Positions 7,462 to 16,393 of a stretch of DNA of 43,274 nt are shown one piece after another. The notes beneath the pieces were generated by a model, which was given only the letters and a program-made list of their open reading frames with translations, was not told the origin of the DNA and did not search any database. The DNA comes from Actinomycetota bacterium. GTDB lineage: Bacteria > Actinomycetota > Actinomycetes > S36-B12 > UBA5976. Position 1 is the first letter of the stretch. Each line of letters opens with the position of its first letter. The position numbers and the translations under genes are program-made. The stretch is taken from contig CANGDT010000014.1 in NCBI GenBank assembly GCA_947452755.1, forward strand, positions 1-43,274, written 5' to 3'.

Positions 7462-9738
7462 TTAATGAGTCGTTGTTGCAGTGGAAGATTCAGTAGGGAC
7501 CGCTGTCGCCTTTGATGGCTTTGGCTTGGCACTTGGCGACTTACTAGGTTTCACACTTGGAGATGCAGATGGCGACGGGTTCGCTATGTGGCACACTGTC
7601 AGGTCCACACCGGTTAAACCAACGCATGGGTCGTTGGATCCGACATGCGCACCTGTGTCATTTCCAAAACCACCAGCATTGAGGCCGAACAAGGTGTTGA
7701 GCTTCCACGGAGTTTCTGGTGTCCCAGTGAGTGCCCCACTCATGGCTTCACGCCAAATAGGTCCAGGCATGAGTGAACCAAATACCTGTGAGTAGTAAGT
7801 GCCGTTAATCACGATGTTTTTCATCGGATGTGATTGACCTCCACGAGGATCGCCAACCCATGTTGCGGCAGCAAGGTCGGGTGTGTAACCAACGAACCAC
7901 ACGGCTGCAGAACTGTCAGTGGTTCCAGTTTTTCCAGCGGCAGGTCGGCCAAAGTACATCACTTTGCCAGTCCGTCCTTGCAGTGGCCCATCAATTACTC
8001 CGGCCAAAATTGCTGTCACACTATCGGCGACGTTCTCTCGCATCACACGTTTGCATTCTGCGCGGGGAACTGGAAGCGGTTTGTTGTAGCGATCAAAAAC
8101 TGCGTCAATAGCAATCGGATTGCAGTGCGTGCCATGCGCAGCGAGAGTAGCCATTGCGCCGGCCATGTCGCGTGTAGTCACGTCAAAGCAGCCAAGTGTG
8201 AAACACGGATAAGTCGCAAGATCTTTTCCGTTGCCGCCTTTGACCCCCATGGCCTTGGCCATTGCTGGTGCACCGCACAAACCAATCTTCTCTTCAAGGC
8301 CAACAAAGAAAGTATTAACTGAATAAGCAGCGCCACTCAACATATTGAATGCGCCGGACGACGTTGAATTCTTCACTTCGTACGGCGGCAATTGTGCGGC
8401 CGATTTACAGTCAACAAATTTTGTAAACACTTTGTGATACGGAGAGTTAATTACTGTGTAAGGACTTTCGCCTTGGTCAAGAGCAGCTGCCAAAGTAAAA
8501 GCTTTGAAAGTTGATCCAGCCTGGAAACCCACAGTTCCGTTGTGATCAAGGGGAGCGTTGTAATTCACAGTTGTCTTACCCAGCCCAGATCCCCACGTGC
8601 GATCTTGGGCCATCGCGACAATTTCTCCAGTGCCTGGACGAATCATTGTGATGGCTGCTGCTTTGCCACTCGGATCTTTCGCAGGTATCCGCTCATCCAC
8701 TGCTTTTTGGGCGGCATTTTGTGCAGTGAGATCCAAGGTCGTACGAATAACAAGTCCACCGATGTCCAGGAGGTGCTCTCGTGCTTCCGGTGTTGCACCA
8801 AATACTGGATTAGTGCGCAGCTCAGTTAAGACGTAATCACAGAAGTACGGGGCCACCGAAGCAGTGCAGCCATTAGGCAAAGTGGCTGGGTTTAAGTCAA
8901 CACTTATTGGAACCGCTGACGCTTTCGTTGCCAGGGTTTGCGTAATGAACCCAGCCCGAACCATGGATTGCAACACGTCATTACGTCGATTCGTCGCAGC
9001 TTCGGGGAACCGTGTCGGGTCGTATCGTGATGGGTTTTGAACAAGTCCCGCAAGAGTTGCAGCCTGGGTGAGCGTGAGATCCTTGGCATGGGTGGAGAAG
9101 TACCGACGTGAAGCAACCTCGGCACCATACGAACCGGCTCCGAAATAAGCAATGTTCAGATATCCCTCAAGAATCTGTTTCTTTGAAAGTTTGTTTTCTA
9201 ACGCGATTGCGTATCGTGCTTCACGAATCTTGCGCATCAAAGACCGAGACGTTGCTGCTTCACGTTCGTCTTGGGTCGTCGCGGCAGTAAACAAAATCTG
9301 TTTTACGTACTGCTGGGTGATTGTCGATCCGCCCTGCACCTGCGAACCTGAACCAGTAGATAAGGCAGCACGCAGCGTGCCGCGGAAATCAATCCCAGCA
9401 TGTTGAAGGAAACGTTGATCTTCGATAGAGATAGCCGCCTGTTGTAACAGCGGCGAAATTTGTTCGATAGGAACTTCAATACGGTTTTCGGCAAAGAGGG
9501 TAGCGATGGTTGTGCCGTGAATATCCACAATCTTGTTTTGTTGAGGCAATGGAACTTGAGTGAGATCAGATGGAAGCGATTGGAAACCGCGGACGCTGTT
9601 TCTTGTGGCAAGGCCAACTGATCCAATGACAGGTAAAGCAGCGAATGCGGCCAAGAGTCCTGCAATCGCGGAGAACACAATAAAGCGGGACACGAGCTGT
9701 GACCCGCTCAAACCTTGTTCCCTCGACGCGTTTGACAT
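7462..9738 (-). CDS. ponA: Bifunctional penicillin-binding protein (class A)
   Basis: The 758-residue protein makes and cross-links peptidoglycan outside the membrane. It has one signal-anchor helix (about 17-39). A GT51 glycosyltransferase domain follows, with E106 in SIEDQRF and the QGGSTITQQ motif at 135-143. The transpeptidase domain has SxxK at S409-K412, SVN at 473-475 and KTGT at 603-606. The tail from about residue 715 is rich in Ser, Pro and Lys, a disordered wall-spanning type. No PASTA domain is visible, unlike M. tuberculosis PonA2. It is divergent from whiB, the same arrangement as ponA2-whiB4. A TACGAT box (9753-9748) nine bases before the ATG could give an almost leaderless transcript. 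Confidence 0.95.
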   Translation of the reverse strand: MSNASREQGLSGSQLVSRFIVFSAIAGLLAAFAALPVIGSVGLATRNSVRGFQSLPSDLTQVPLPQQNKIVDIHGTTIATLFAENRIEVPIEQISPLLQQAAISIEDQRFLQHAGIDFRGTLRAALSTGSGSQVQGGSTITQQYVKQILFTAATTQDEREAATSRSLMRKIREARYAIALENKLSKKQILEGYLNIAYFGAGSYGAEVASRRYFSTHAKDLTLTQAATLAGLVQNPSRYDPTRFPEAATNRRNDVLQSMVRAGFITQTLATKASAVPISVDLNPATLPNGCTASVAPYFCDYVLTELRTNPVFGATPEAREHLLDIGGLVIRTTLDLTAQNAAQKAVDERIPAKDPSGKAAAITMIRPGTGEIVAMAQDRTWGSGLGKTTVNYNAPLDHNGTVGFQAGSTFKAFTLAAALDQGESPYTVINSPYHKVFTKFVDCKSAAQLPPYEVKNSTSSGAFNMLSGAAYSVNTFFVGLEEKIGLCGAPAMAKAMGVKGGNGKDLATYPCFTLGCFDVTTRDMAGAMATLAAHGTHCNPIAIDAVFDRYNKPLPVPRAECKRVMRENVADSVTAILAGVIDGPLQGRTGKVMYFGRPAAGKTGTTDSSAAVWFVGYTPDLAAATWVGDPRGGQSHPMKNIVINGTYYSQVFGSLMPGPIWREAMSGALTGTPETPWKLNTLFGLNAGGFGNDTGAHVGSNDPCVGLTGVDLTVCHIANPSPSASPSVKPSKSPSAKPKPSKATAVPTESSTATTTH

Positions 9739-9867
9739 AGTTGTTCAATCGTAATCCTGCGAGTGAATGCCACTTGACCAACGCAAATTTATGAATCCCT
9801 ATGTGTACCAAAGGTTCTAGGCTTTCCGACGCCCACATCTTTGGCGCAGAATTGCGATTTGCACGTA

Positions 9868-9897
9868 TTGACATATTGGTATCTGCCCGTCAATAGT
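9868..9897 (+). promoter_or_regulatory. Predicted whiB promoter
   Basis: A perfect TTGACA (9868-9873) is followed after 18 bases by AATAGT (9892-9897), which matches four of six -10 positions. The start would lie near 9904, about 68 bases before the whiB ATG. It is the only consensus -35 I noticed in this window. Confidence 0.5.
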
Positions 9898-9971
9898 TAG
9901 CCTAAGCACTTTTAAACAAAGCCGAGCCGACACCGCTCATGCTTTCGCTTCAAGGAGATTGACGAACGTTT

Positions 9972-10277
9972 ATGTGGGATGCCGAATGGAGTCGCAACGC
10001 GGCTTGTCGTAACACAGATCCAGATTTGCTCTTCGTTCAGGGCGCAGCACAAAACCGGGTAAAGGTTATTTGTGCAGGATGCTCAGTCCGCACGGAATGT
10101 CTTGCTGACGCACTTGATAATGAAATTGAATTTGGTGTGTGGGGCGGTATGACCGAACGTGAACGTCGCGCATTGCTGCGCCGACGCTCGAACGTGACTT
10201 CGTGGCGTGATCTTCTTATGGCAGCCCGTAAAGATTACGACCGCCTTGATCCAGTTGCATTCGTAAGCAACTCTTAA
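9972..10277 (+). CDS. whiB: WhiB-family iron-sulfur regulator (WhiB4-like position)
   Basis: The 101-residue protein has the four conserved cysteines C12, C34, C37 and C43 (pattern C-x21-C-x2-C-x5-C) that hold a [4Fe-4S] cluster. The turn GVWGGMT is followed by a basic stretch (ERERRALLRRR) for DNA or sigma-factor contact. WhiB proteins are found only in actinobacteria and their phages. They act as redox- or NO-sensing partners of the main sigma factor. Position next to a class A PBP and upstream of RidA and Crp matches whiB4. AAGGAGA (9952-9958) is 13 bases from the ATG, longer than ideal; an in-frame stop at 9960 rules out an earlier start. Anion-transporting ATPase genes that follow whiB4 in mycobacteria are absent here. 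Confidence 0.95.
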   Translation: MWDAEWSRNAACRNTDPDLLFVQGAAQNRVKVICAGCSVRTECLADALDNEIEFGVWGGMTERERRALLRRRSNVTSWRDLLMAARKDYDRLDPVAFVSNS

Positions 10278-10345
10278 ACTTCGTGCTCAAACAGGGTTTC
10301 AGCGCTAAGTCAATACCCACATTCGCATTGAACACTCGGTTGTCG

Positions 10346-10351
10346 TAGAGT
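10346..10351 (+). promoter_or_regulatory. -10 box for leaderless DUF4177 gene
   Basis: TAGAGT is followed by six bases and then ATG at 10358. There is no ribosome site, so the transcript is probably leaderless. Confidence 0.5.
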
Positions 10352-10357
10352 CCAATT

Positions 10358-10513
10358 ATGACCAAATGGGAATATCTCACTGCGCCGCTTCTCGTGCATA
10401 ACACCAAAGCGATCCTTGACAATTTCGGCGAAGATGGTTGGGAGCTTGTCGCAGTTATCCCAGGTCTAAATTCCGAAAACTTAGTTGCATATTTCAAACG
10501 CCCAAAGAATTGA
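10358..10513 (+). CDS. DUF4177 small protein (51 aa)
   Basis: This short gene encodes 51 residues, starting MTKWEYLTAPLL and ending FKRPKN. The pattern of WEY near the start, ILDNFGEDGWELV in the middle and a VAYFKRP end is that of the actinobacterial DUF4177 family. A protein of the same size sits beside the RidA gene in M. tuberculosis (Rv3678A). The function is unknown. It is likely the first gene of a unit with RidA, which starts only six bases after this stop. Identification rests on the remembered family pattern and on conserved position. Confidence 0.85.
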   Translation: MTKWEYLTAPLLVHNTKAILDNFGEDGWELVAVIPGLNSENLVAYFKRPKN

Positions 10514-10519
10514 GTTGAC

Positions 10520-10984
10520 ATGAGTTCAGTTGAAGCACGTCTCACCGAAGCCGGCCATGCAGTTCCAGCCGTTGCTATTCCAGTAGCTGCCTACATTCCA
10601 GCAGTTCGCACTGGCAACCTTATTTTTACTTCCGGTCAACTTCCTTCAGTCGAAGGCACACTTCTAGCAACGGGACTCGTTGGTTCAGATGTTGATGAAG
10701 CAACTGCCAAAGTGTGTGCCCAACAGGCCGCTCTCAATGCAATCGCTGCTATCAAGTCAGTCATCGGCGACCTGGACAAAGTTGTGCGCGTCGTTAAAGT
10801 TGTCGGCTTCGTAGCAAGCGCCCCAGGTTTCACTGCTCAGCCAGCAGTTATTAATGGTGCGAGCGAAACCTTTGGCCTAGCCTTTGGCGATGCAGGCATC
10901 CATGCACGTTCAGCCGTTGGTGTTGCAGCACTTCCTATCAATGCTCCAGTTGAAGTTGAAGTAATTGTCGAAGTAGCAGATTAA
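10520..10984 (+). CDS. RidA family protein (Rv3678c-like)
   Basis: The 154-residue protein belongs to the RidA/YjgF/YER057c family. Canonical members hydrolyse reactive enamine or imine intermediates released by PLP enzymes. The substrate arginine is R130 in HARSAVGVAALP, and an acidic pair in VEVEVIVE follows. Length and sequence style fit the actinobacterial subgroup next to whiB4/crp, whose substrate is not established. Translation is probably coupled to the DUF4177 gene. The metallo-beta-lactamase-fold gene that sits between RidA and Crp in mycobacteria is missing. Confidence 0.92.
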   Translation: MSSVEARLTEAGHAVPAVAIPVAAYIPAVRTGNLIFTSGQLPSVEGTLLATGLVGSDVDEATAKVCAQQAALNAIAAIKSVIGDLDKVVRVVKVVGFVASAPGFTAQPAVINGASETFGLAFGDAGIHARSAVGVAALPINAPVEVEVIVEVAD

Positions 10985-11040
10985 TCTCCGCTATTTTGTA
11001 ATATCAACTACAAGCGCAATTACGAAAGGACAATGTGGTC

Positions 11041-11715
11041 ATGGACGATAACTTGCATCGCACGCCGTTGTTCTCGGCGCTTGATAACGAGGCTGCGGAC
11101 GCACTTCGCACAAGCATGGTTCCTCAGTCATTGAAAAAGGGACAAGTACTTTTTGAAGAAGGTCAACCAGGAGACCGCCTCTACGTTGTCACTGGTGGAA
11201 AAATCAAACTAAGCCACGCATCTGGTGATGGCCGCGAATCTGTGCTGATGGTGCTCGGTCCTGGCGACATGTTCGGTGAGCTTTCACTTTTTGATCCCGG
11301 GCCGCGCACATCAACTGCAATCGCCGTCACTGATGCTCAAGTACTAGGTCTTGGCAACAATGACTTACGACCTTGGCTAGCGGGTAGGCCGGAAGTTGCA
11401 CAGGCTCTTCTTCAGGCACTTGCGCATCGTCTACGTCGCACCAACGAAACGATGTCAGATTTGGTTTTCGCTGACGTACCGGGACGTGTAGCTAAAGCAC
11501 TTTTGGAACTTGGCGAAAAGTTCGGTACTGCTGGTGTTGAGGGATTGCATGTTCATCACGACCTCACCCAGGAAGAACTGGCGCAACTCGTGGGTGCTTC
11601 TCGCGAGACCGTCAATAAGGCTTTGGCTGACTTTGCCAGTCGCGGTTGGATTCGTCTAGAGACACGTTCTGTTGAACTTCTTGACGTGGAACGTCTTGGA
11701 AAGCGCGCACGCTAA
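11041..11715 (+). CDS. crp: Crp/Fnr-family transcription regulator (Crp)
   Basis: The 224-residue protein has the same length as M. tuberculosis Crp. The cyclic-nucleotide domain fills the first half, with phosphate-binding residues in FGELSLFDPGPRTSTA (E80, R89, T90). After the dimer helix, the winged helix carries LTQEELAQLVGASRETVNKA, nearly the mycobacterial recognition region. It should bind cAMP and a TGTGA-N6-TCACA-type site. I chose ATG 11041 over GTG 11035. It gives the family's usual N-terminus and a 10-base gap from GAAAGGA (11024-11030), against only four for GTG. I saw no perfect Crp operator in this window. Confidence 0.95.
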   Translation: MDDNLHRTPLFSALDNEAADALRTSMVPQSLKKGQVLFEEGQPGDRLYVVTGGKIKLSHASGDGRESVLMVLGPGDMFGELSLFDPGPRTSTAIAVTDAQVLGLGNNDLRPWLAGRPEVAQALLQALAHRLRRTNETMSDLVFADVPGRVAKALLELGEKFGTAGVEGLHVHHDLTQEELAQLVGASRETVNKALADFASRGWIRLETRSVELLDVERLGKRAR

Positions 11716-11722
11716 AGCAACT

Positions 11723-11728
11723 TAGGCT
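11723..11728 (+). promoter_or_regulatory. -10 box for leaderless nth gene
   Basis: TAGGCT is followed by six bases and the GTG start at 11735. It lies in the 19-base gap after crp, so nth and the genes behind it have their own start of transcription. Confidence 0.5.
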
Positions 11729-11734
11729 AGTGGT

Positions 11735-12433
11735 GTGACCACGGCCGAATCTCGAACAGCATTGGTTCGACGTGCGCGCAAAATAAATCGCGAACTTGGC
11801 GTCGTTTTTCCTGATGCACGCTGTGAGCTGGACTATGAAAACCCCTTGCAACTTTTGGTTGCCACGGTTTTGTCGGCGCAATGCACGGATAAGCGCGTGA
11901 ACCAAGTGACTCCAGTTCTATTCAAGGCGTATCCCGATGCGCAGGCGCTTGCCAGTGCTCCGCGGGAAAAAATCGAAGACCTCATTCGTTCCACTGGATT
12001 TTTTCGAAACAAGGCAGCGTCGATACAGGGTCTGGCTATGGCCATACTTCAAGATCACAATGGCGAAGTGCCGCGCACCCTCAAAGAACTAGTGAAGCTT
12101 CCCGGCGCTGGTCGTAAGACGGCCAACGTTGTGCTTGGTAATGCTTTCGGAGTTCCGGGAATTACTGTCGATACACATGTGGGTCGAATTGCACGCCGAC
12201 TGGGCTGGACGACAAATACAGATCCCGTCAAAGTGGAATTCGATTTGATGGAACTCTTTGAGAAAAAGGATTGGACGATGCTCAATCATCGCCTAATTTT
12301 CTTCGGTCGCCGTATTTGTCATTCACAACGACCAGCATGCGGTGCCTGTCCAATGGCGCAGTGGTGCCCATCGTTCGGTGAAGGCCCGACGGACCCAAAG
12401 ATTGCAGCAAAGTTGGTGAAGTCTGGTGACTAA
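11735..12433 (+). CDS. nth: Endonuclease III
   Basis: This is a 232-residue bifunctional DNA glycosylase/AP lyase that removes oxidised pyrimidines. The helix-hairpin-helix [12 protein letters not shown] carries catalytic lysine K128, and D146 is in VDTHV. The iron-sulfur cluster cysteines are C195, C202, C205 and C211 (C-x6-C-x2-C-x5-C). All key residues are present. Its position after crp and before the Nudix and marP genes matches M. tuberculosis Rv3674c. The Nudix gene overlaps its last eight bases, so they are translated together. The TlpA-like thioredoxin gene found between them in mycobacteria is absent. Confidence 0.97.
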   Translation: MTTAESRTALVRRARKINRELGVVFPDARCELDYENPLQLLVATVLSAQCTDKRVNQVTPVLFKAYPDAQALASAPREKIEDLIRSTGFFRNKAASIQGLAMAILQDHNGEVPRTLKELVKLPGAGRKTANVVLGNAFGVPGITVDTHVGRIARRLGWTTNTDPVKVEFDLMELFEKKDWTMLNHRLIFFGRRICHSQRPACGACPMAQWCPSFGEGPTDPKIAAKLVKSGD

Positions 12434-13097
12434 AACCCACGATGCATTTCCAATGTGGTTGCAGGGACTTCACGAGCGAGTACCCGAGATCACTCGCGAG
12501 CAATTGTCGCGGCATGCGGTGCCAGACGATGAGTCACGGGAAGCCGCAGTCTTGGTGCTTTTCGGACCAGGTGAAACTTCGGAGGATTTGGGCAAGGTCC
12601 TTGTTGTTGAACGTTCGGCACATCTGAAAGACCATGCCGGCCAGCCAGCATTCCCCGGTGGCCGAGTAGAAGATACCGATGAATCGCCAACGTGGACTGC
12701 ATTACGTGAAGCACAGGAAGAGACCGGACTTGATCCAGATTCCGTCACAGTATTTGGCGAATTGCCTCAGTTATGGCTACCCCCTTCGCGTTTTCGTGTG
12801 ACTCCGATACTGGGCTGGTGGCATTCACCCCACACTCTCGATGCACCTGATTCGCAAGAGACTCAAGCGATCCATCAACTGGCATTGGATCGACTTGCTG
12901 ACCCTCAGCATCGGGTGAGAGTGCGTACTCGCTCAGGATTTTTGGGACCGGCGTTTGAAATTGATTCGCTTGTGATCTGGGGCTTTACTGGCGCCCTGCT
13001 TTCTTCCTTGTTGGATCTAGGTGGTTGGGCACGCGACTGGGATACGGGACGAGTAGTCGACATCGACATACCTGGTGAAATGAACGGTTCGTCATGA
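12426..13097 (+). CDS. Nudix hydrolase, CoA pyrophosphatase type
   Basis: The 223-residue protein has a Nudix box from the second glycine of AFPGGRVED to EETGL. It has one extra residue between the glycine and the REAQEE helix, the same spacing as in E. coli NudL. The [14 protein letters not shown] stretch ahead of it resembles the CoAse-specific signature. Such enzymes split coenzyme A or acyl-CoA at the pyrophosphate, although the true substrate is not shown here. The GTG start lies inside the end of nth and the stop overlaps the marP ATG (ATGA), so the three genes form a coupled unit. Equivalent of Rv3672c by position. Confidence 0.88.
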   Translation: MTKTHDAFPMWLQGLHERVPEITREQLSRHAVPDDESREAAVLVLFGPGETSEDLGKVLVVERSAHLKDHAGQPAFPGGRVEDTDESPTWTALREAQEETGLDPDSVTVFGELPQLWLPPSRFRVTPILGWWHSPHTLDAPDSQETQAIHQLALDRLADPQHRVRVRTRSGFLGPAFEIDSLVIWGFTGALLSSLLDLGGWARDWDTGRVVDIDIPGEMNGSS

Positions 13098-14284
13098 ATT
13101 CACAGACACTCGACCTCGCACTTATCGCCATTGGTGCGCTGGCATGCTGGACGGGTTGGCGGCGCGGTTTACTTGTCAGCGTTTTTTCAATTGTGGGCTT
13201 GCTAGGTGGCGTCTGGATAGGACGTCAACTCGTTGACCAATTCCTTGGCGCAACAAATGAAAACGTTATCGCGCAAGCCGGCATCAACTTGATGCTCATG
13301 CTGCTTGGCCTCAGCGTAGGTAGCGCATTAGGTTCAGTCTTCGGTCGACGGTTACGCAAGTTCTTAAAATGGAAACCGTTGCACTACATCGATCGCGCAC
13401 TTGGCTCAGCTCTTTCATTTTTTACGTGGTCACTGGTTGTGTGGTTTATCGGCACAACATTTATGAGTGGACCGTCGCCGAGTGCGGCAAAAGTATTGAG
13501 CGAGTCGCGGGTAATCAGGTTGTTAGATGCACATGCACCAGAGCAAGTGCGCACAGGTATTGAATGGGTTCGTGGTTACGTCTCAGAATCGCATTTACCT
13601 GATGGTTTAGTCAGTGGGATTCTCGCACCACAGGTTGAATTGCCTGACCCATCGCTGTCTGCGTTACCTGAAATTCGCAACGTATTAGGTTCAGTTGTTC
13701 GTGTTGAAGGCAATACGAAAGACTGCCAAACAAGTTTGACGGGTTCAGGATTTGTGGCCGGACCACATCTAGTTGTTACAAACGCACATGTTGTTGCGGG
13801 GGTGACGAATCCGGTGGTTCGTATTCAGGGCAAGGGTCGAAGCTATGCAGCAATCGTGGTCTATTTTGATCCCCAACGTGACGTGGCAATCCTGCGGTCA
13901 AAGTCGCTGCCGGCAGAGCCAATCCCGGTCGGGCAACAAGTTGGTCGTGGCACATCGTTGCTAATTGCTGGTTTCCCCGGCGGTAAATCTTTGATGTTTA
14001 TTCCGGCTCGCGTTCGCAGCGTTTCAGTTGCTACCGGAAAAGATATTTACAACGCAAAAATTGTTTCGCGCGAAATCTATTCCCTTCGTTCGATTATTCG
14101 ACAGGGAGACTCTGGTGCACCGCTACTCACACGCAATGGCGAAGCTGTCGGATTGGTTTTTGCCGCATCTGCAAACGATCCAACAACGGGTTATGCATTG
14201 ACTCCACAAGAATTTTTGCCAGGCCTGAAGTCTGCGCAAACGCGAACAGACGCAGTAGAAACGGGAAAATGTTCAAATCTCTAG
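13094..14284 (+). CDS. marP: MarP-like periplasmic serine protease with CvpA membrane domain
   Basis: The 396-residue protein begins with four hydrophobic helices (about 6-120) of the colicin-V-production (CvpA) type. They anchor a trypsin-like protease domain outside the membrane. The catalytic triad is H232 (TNAHVV), D263 (QRDVAIL) and S340 (RQGDSGAP). Cysteines C211 and C393 lie at places matching the disulfide known in mycobacterial MarP, and all triad positions differ from that protein by only a few residues. MarP of M. tuberculosis is needed for acid and oxidative-stress survival and acts on a peptidoglycan hydrolase. The same role here is inference. The start codon overlaps the Nudix stop. 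Confidence 0.93.
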   Translation: MNSQTLDLALIAIGALACWTGWRRGLLVSVFSIVGLLGGVWIGRQLVDQFLGATNENVIAQAGINLMLMLLGLSVGSALGSVFGRRLRKFLKWKPLHYIDRALGSALSFFTWSLVVWFIGTTFMSGPSPSAAKVLSESRVIRLLDAHAPEQVRTGIEWVRGYVSESHLPDGLVSGILAPQVELPDPSLSALPEIRNVLGSVVRVEGNTKDCQTSLTGSGFVAGPHLVVTNAHVVAGVTNPVVRIQGKGRSYAAIVVYFDPQRDVAILRSKSLPAEPIPVGQQVGRGTSLLIAGFPGGKSLMFIPARVRSVSVATGKDIYNAKIVSREIYSLRSIIRQGDSGAPLLTRNGEAVGLVFAASANDPTTGYALTPQEFLPGLKSAQTRTDAVETGKCSNL

Positions 14285-14413
14285 GTCGTTCTACGTACTC
14301 CATGTAAGCACCATTTTGTCTGCGAAAGACTCACAGTGCGCGATAGCGTTGATTCAGCAGCGGCCCAGCAACTTTGCATGGCAAACCGAAATTTACGAAA
14401 GCGATGGATTGAC

Positions 14414-16369
14414 GTGAGCGACGAAGCATTAGCGAATTTAATGACCGAGAATCGTGTATTCGCCCCGACGGCTGAATTCGCAGCGCAAGCTAACGCCACG
14501 GCTGAAATGTATGACGTTGCACGTGCTGACCGGTTGCAGTTCTGGGCTGATCAAGCCAGCAACTTGCAATGGGAACAACCATGGAGCGAAATTCTCGACT
14601 GGTCCGATGCTCCGGTTTCGCGTTGGTTTGTTGATGGAAAAATTAATGCCGCAGTTAACTGTGTTGATCGCCATGTTGCTGCCGGCAATGGCGATCGGGT
14701 AGCCATTCATTTTGAAGGTGAGCCAGGCGATACGCGAACGATTACATATAAGGATTTGCAGGAACTGGTTTGCCAGGCCGCAAATGGTTTAGAGGAACTC
14801 GGCATCACTGCTGGTGATCGCATCGCTATCTATATGCCAATGATTCCGGAGGCAGTCGTAGCAATGTTGGCATGTGCTCGCGTTGGCGCTGCACATTCAG
14901 TAGTTTTTGGTGGCTTCTCAGCAGAAGCATTGCGAAGTCGAATTGAAGATGCCTCAGCCAAAATGATTATTACCTCTGATGGTGGCTTTCGCCGTGGTAG
15001 CGCCTTTGCTTTGAAGCCAGCGGTTGATGAGGCCGCCGCTGCATCGCCAACGATTGAACATGTACTTGTTGTTAAGCGCACAGGTCAAGATGTGGACTGG
15101 AATGAGTCGCTTGATATTTGGTGGGACGACCTAGTTCTTAAGCAATCAACGGCACATGTTGCACAAGGATTTGATTCAGAGCACCCACTCTTTATTTTGT
15201 ACACATCTGGAACTACAGGAAAACCAAAGGGAATCTTGCACACAACTGGTGGCTATTTAACGCAAGCTGCGTATACACACCGAGTTGTCTTCGACATCAA
15301 ACCAGAAAGCGATGTGTATTGGTGCACAGCTGACGTCGGTTGGATTACCGGTCACTCGTACATTACTTATGGCCCGCTAGCAAACGGTGCAACGCAGGTG
15401 ATGTACGAAGGCACGCCGGATACACCACACAAAGCACGTTGGTGGGAAATTGTTGAAAAGTATGGCGTCACCATTTTGTACACCGCGCCAACAGCAATCC
15501 GCACATTTATGAAATGGGGAGACGAATTCCCAGCGCAGCATGATCTATCTAGTATTCGATTGCTTGGCAGTGTCGGTGAACCAATCAATCCAGAAGCGTG
15601 GATGTGGTACCGAGAAGCCATCGGCGGAAACAACACTCCAATTGTCGACACGTGGTGGCAAACCGAAACTGGTGGCATCATGATTAGCCCGCTTCCTGGA
15701 GTGACAGGATGCAAGCCAGGTTCTGCAATGGGTCCGCTACCAGGAATCAACGCTGAAATTTTTGATGACGCTGGGCAGGCTGTTGGAAATGGTAGTGGCG
15801 GCTATCTCGTTCTGACTGAACCATGGCCAGGCATGCTGCGTGGCATTTGGGGCGACCTCGAACGTTTCAAAGAAACCTATTGGTCACGTTTCTCCGGAAT
15901 GTATTTCGCGGGCGACGGTGCGAAGTGGGATGAGGATGGCGCTATTTGGCTGCTTGGTCGCGTTGATGACGTGATGAACGTTTCTGGTCACCGAATTTCT
16001 ACAACAGAAGTCGAATCAGCGTTAGTGTCGCATCCGATGGTGGCTGAGGCCGCTGTTGTTGGCGCCTCCGATGAAACCACGGGCCAAGGAATTGTTGCTT
16101 TTGTTATTCTGCGTTCAGGGTCTGAGGACGGACCTGGTGTAGCTAAAATCTTGCGCGACCATGTTGCCAAAGAGATTGGTGCCATCGCCAAGCCACGACA
16201 AATCATGATTGTTGCTGAATTACCGAAGACTCGTTCTGGAAAAATCATGCGACGCCTTTTGCGCGATGTGGCTGAACACCGCACGATGGGGGATGTCACG
16301 ACTCTTGCGGATCCCACAGTCATGAACCTGATTAGCCAAGGTATTGATTCTGGTCCTAACGAGGACTAA
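14414..16369 (+). CDS. acs: Acetyl-CoA synthetase
   Basis: This AMP-forming ligase makes acetyl-CoA from acetate, ATP and CoA. From GTG 14414 it has 651 residues, the normal length. Visible signatures are the acyl-adenylate loop YTSGTTGKPKG, the WWQTETGG motif, the hinge region LGRVDDVMNVSGHR, and the acetylatable lysine in TRSGKIMRR. The frame is open to a GTG at 14336, but residues before 14414 do not resemble the family N-terminus. ATG 14378 is a second option. The 129-base gap after marP has a near-match to a Crp site (TGCGA-N5-TCACA, 14321-14335), but its spacer is one base short. A weak hairpin (16371-16382) follows the stop. Confidence 0.95.
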   Translation: MSDEALANLMTENRVFAPTAEFAAQANATAEMYDVARADRLQFWADQASNLQWEQPWSEILDWSDAPVSRWFVDGKINAAVNCVDRHVAAGNGDRVAIHFEGEPGDTRTITYKDLQELVCQAANGLEELGITAGDRIAIYMPMIPEAVVAMLACARVGAAHSVVFGGFSAEALRSRIEDASAKMIITSDGGFRRGSAFALKPAVDEAAAASPTIEHVLVVKRTGQDVDWNESLDIWWDDLVLKQSTAHVAQGFDSEHPLFILYTSGTTGKPKGILHTTGGYLTQAAYTHRVVFDIKPESDVYWCTADVGWITGHSYITYGPLANGATQVMYEGTPDTPHKARWWEIVEKYGVTILYTAPTAIRTFMKWGDEFPAQHDLSSIRLLGSVGEPINPEAWMWYREAIGGNNTPIVDTWWQTETGGIMISPLPGVTGCKPGSAMGPLPGINAEIFDDAGQAVGNGSGGYLVLTEPWPGMLRGIWGDLERFKETYWSRFSGMYFAGDGAKWDEDGAIWLLGRVDDVMNVSGHRISTTEVESALVSHPMVAEAAVVGASDETTGQGIVAFVILRSGSEDGPGVAKILRDHVAKEIGAIAKPRQIMIVAELPKTRSGKIMRRLLRDVAEHRTMGDVTTLADPTVMNLISQGIDSGPNED

Positions 16370-16381
16370 GACCCCTTCGGG

Positions 16382-16387
16382 TATTCT
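16382..16387 (+). promoter_or_regulatory. -10 box for leaderless nhaA gene
   Basis: TATTCT is followed by six bases (CAAACA) and then GTG at 16394. It lies directly behind the acs stop codon and partly overlaps the weak ACCC/GGGT hairpin at 16371-16382. Confidence 0.5.
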
Positions 16388-16393
16388 CAAACA

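Noticed and set aside
11035-11040. GTG start for crp
   Set aside because: It lies only four bases behind the ribosome site; ATG 11041 gives the normal spacing and the family's 224-residue length.
14321-14335. Crp operator before acs (TGCGA-N5-TCACA)
   Set aside because: The spacer is five bases instead of six and one half-site base differs. It is too weak to call, although acs is a plausible Crp target.
16371-16387. Intrinsic terminator after acs
   Set aside because: The stem ACCC/GGGT has four pairs only and the following bases fit the nhaA -10 box better than a T-run.
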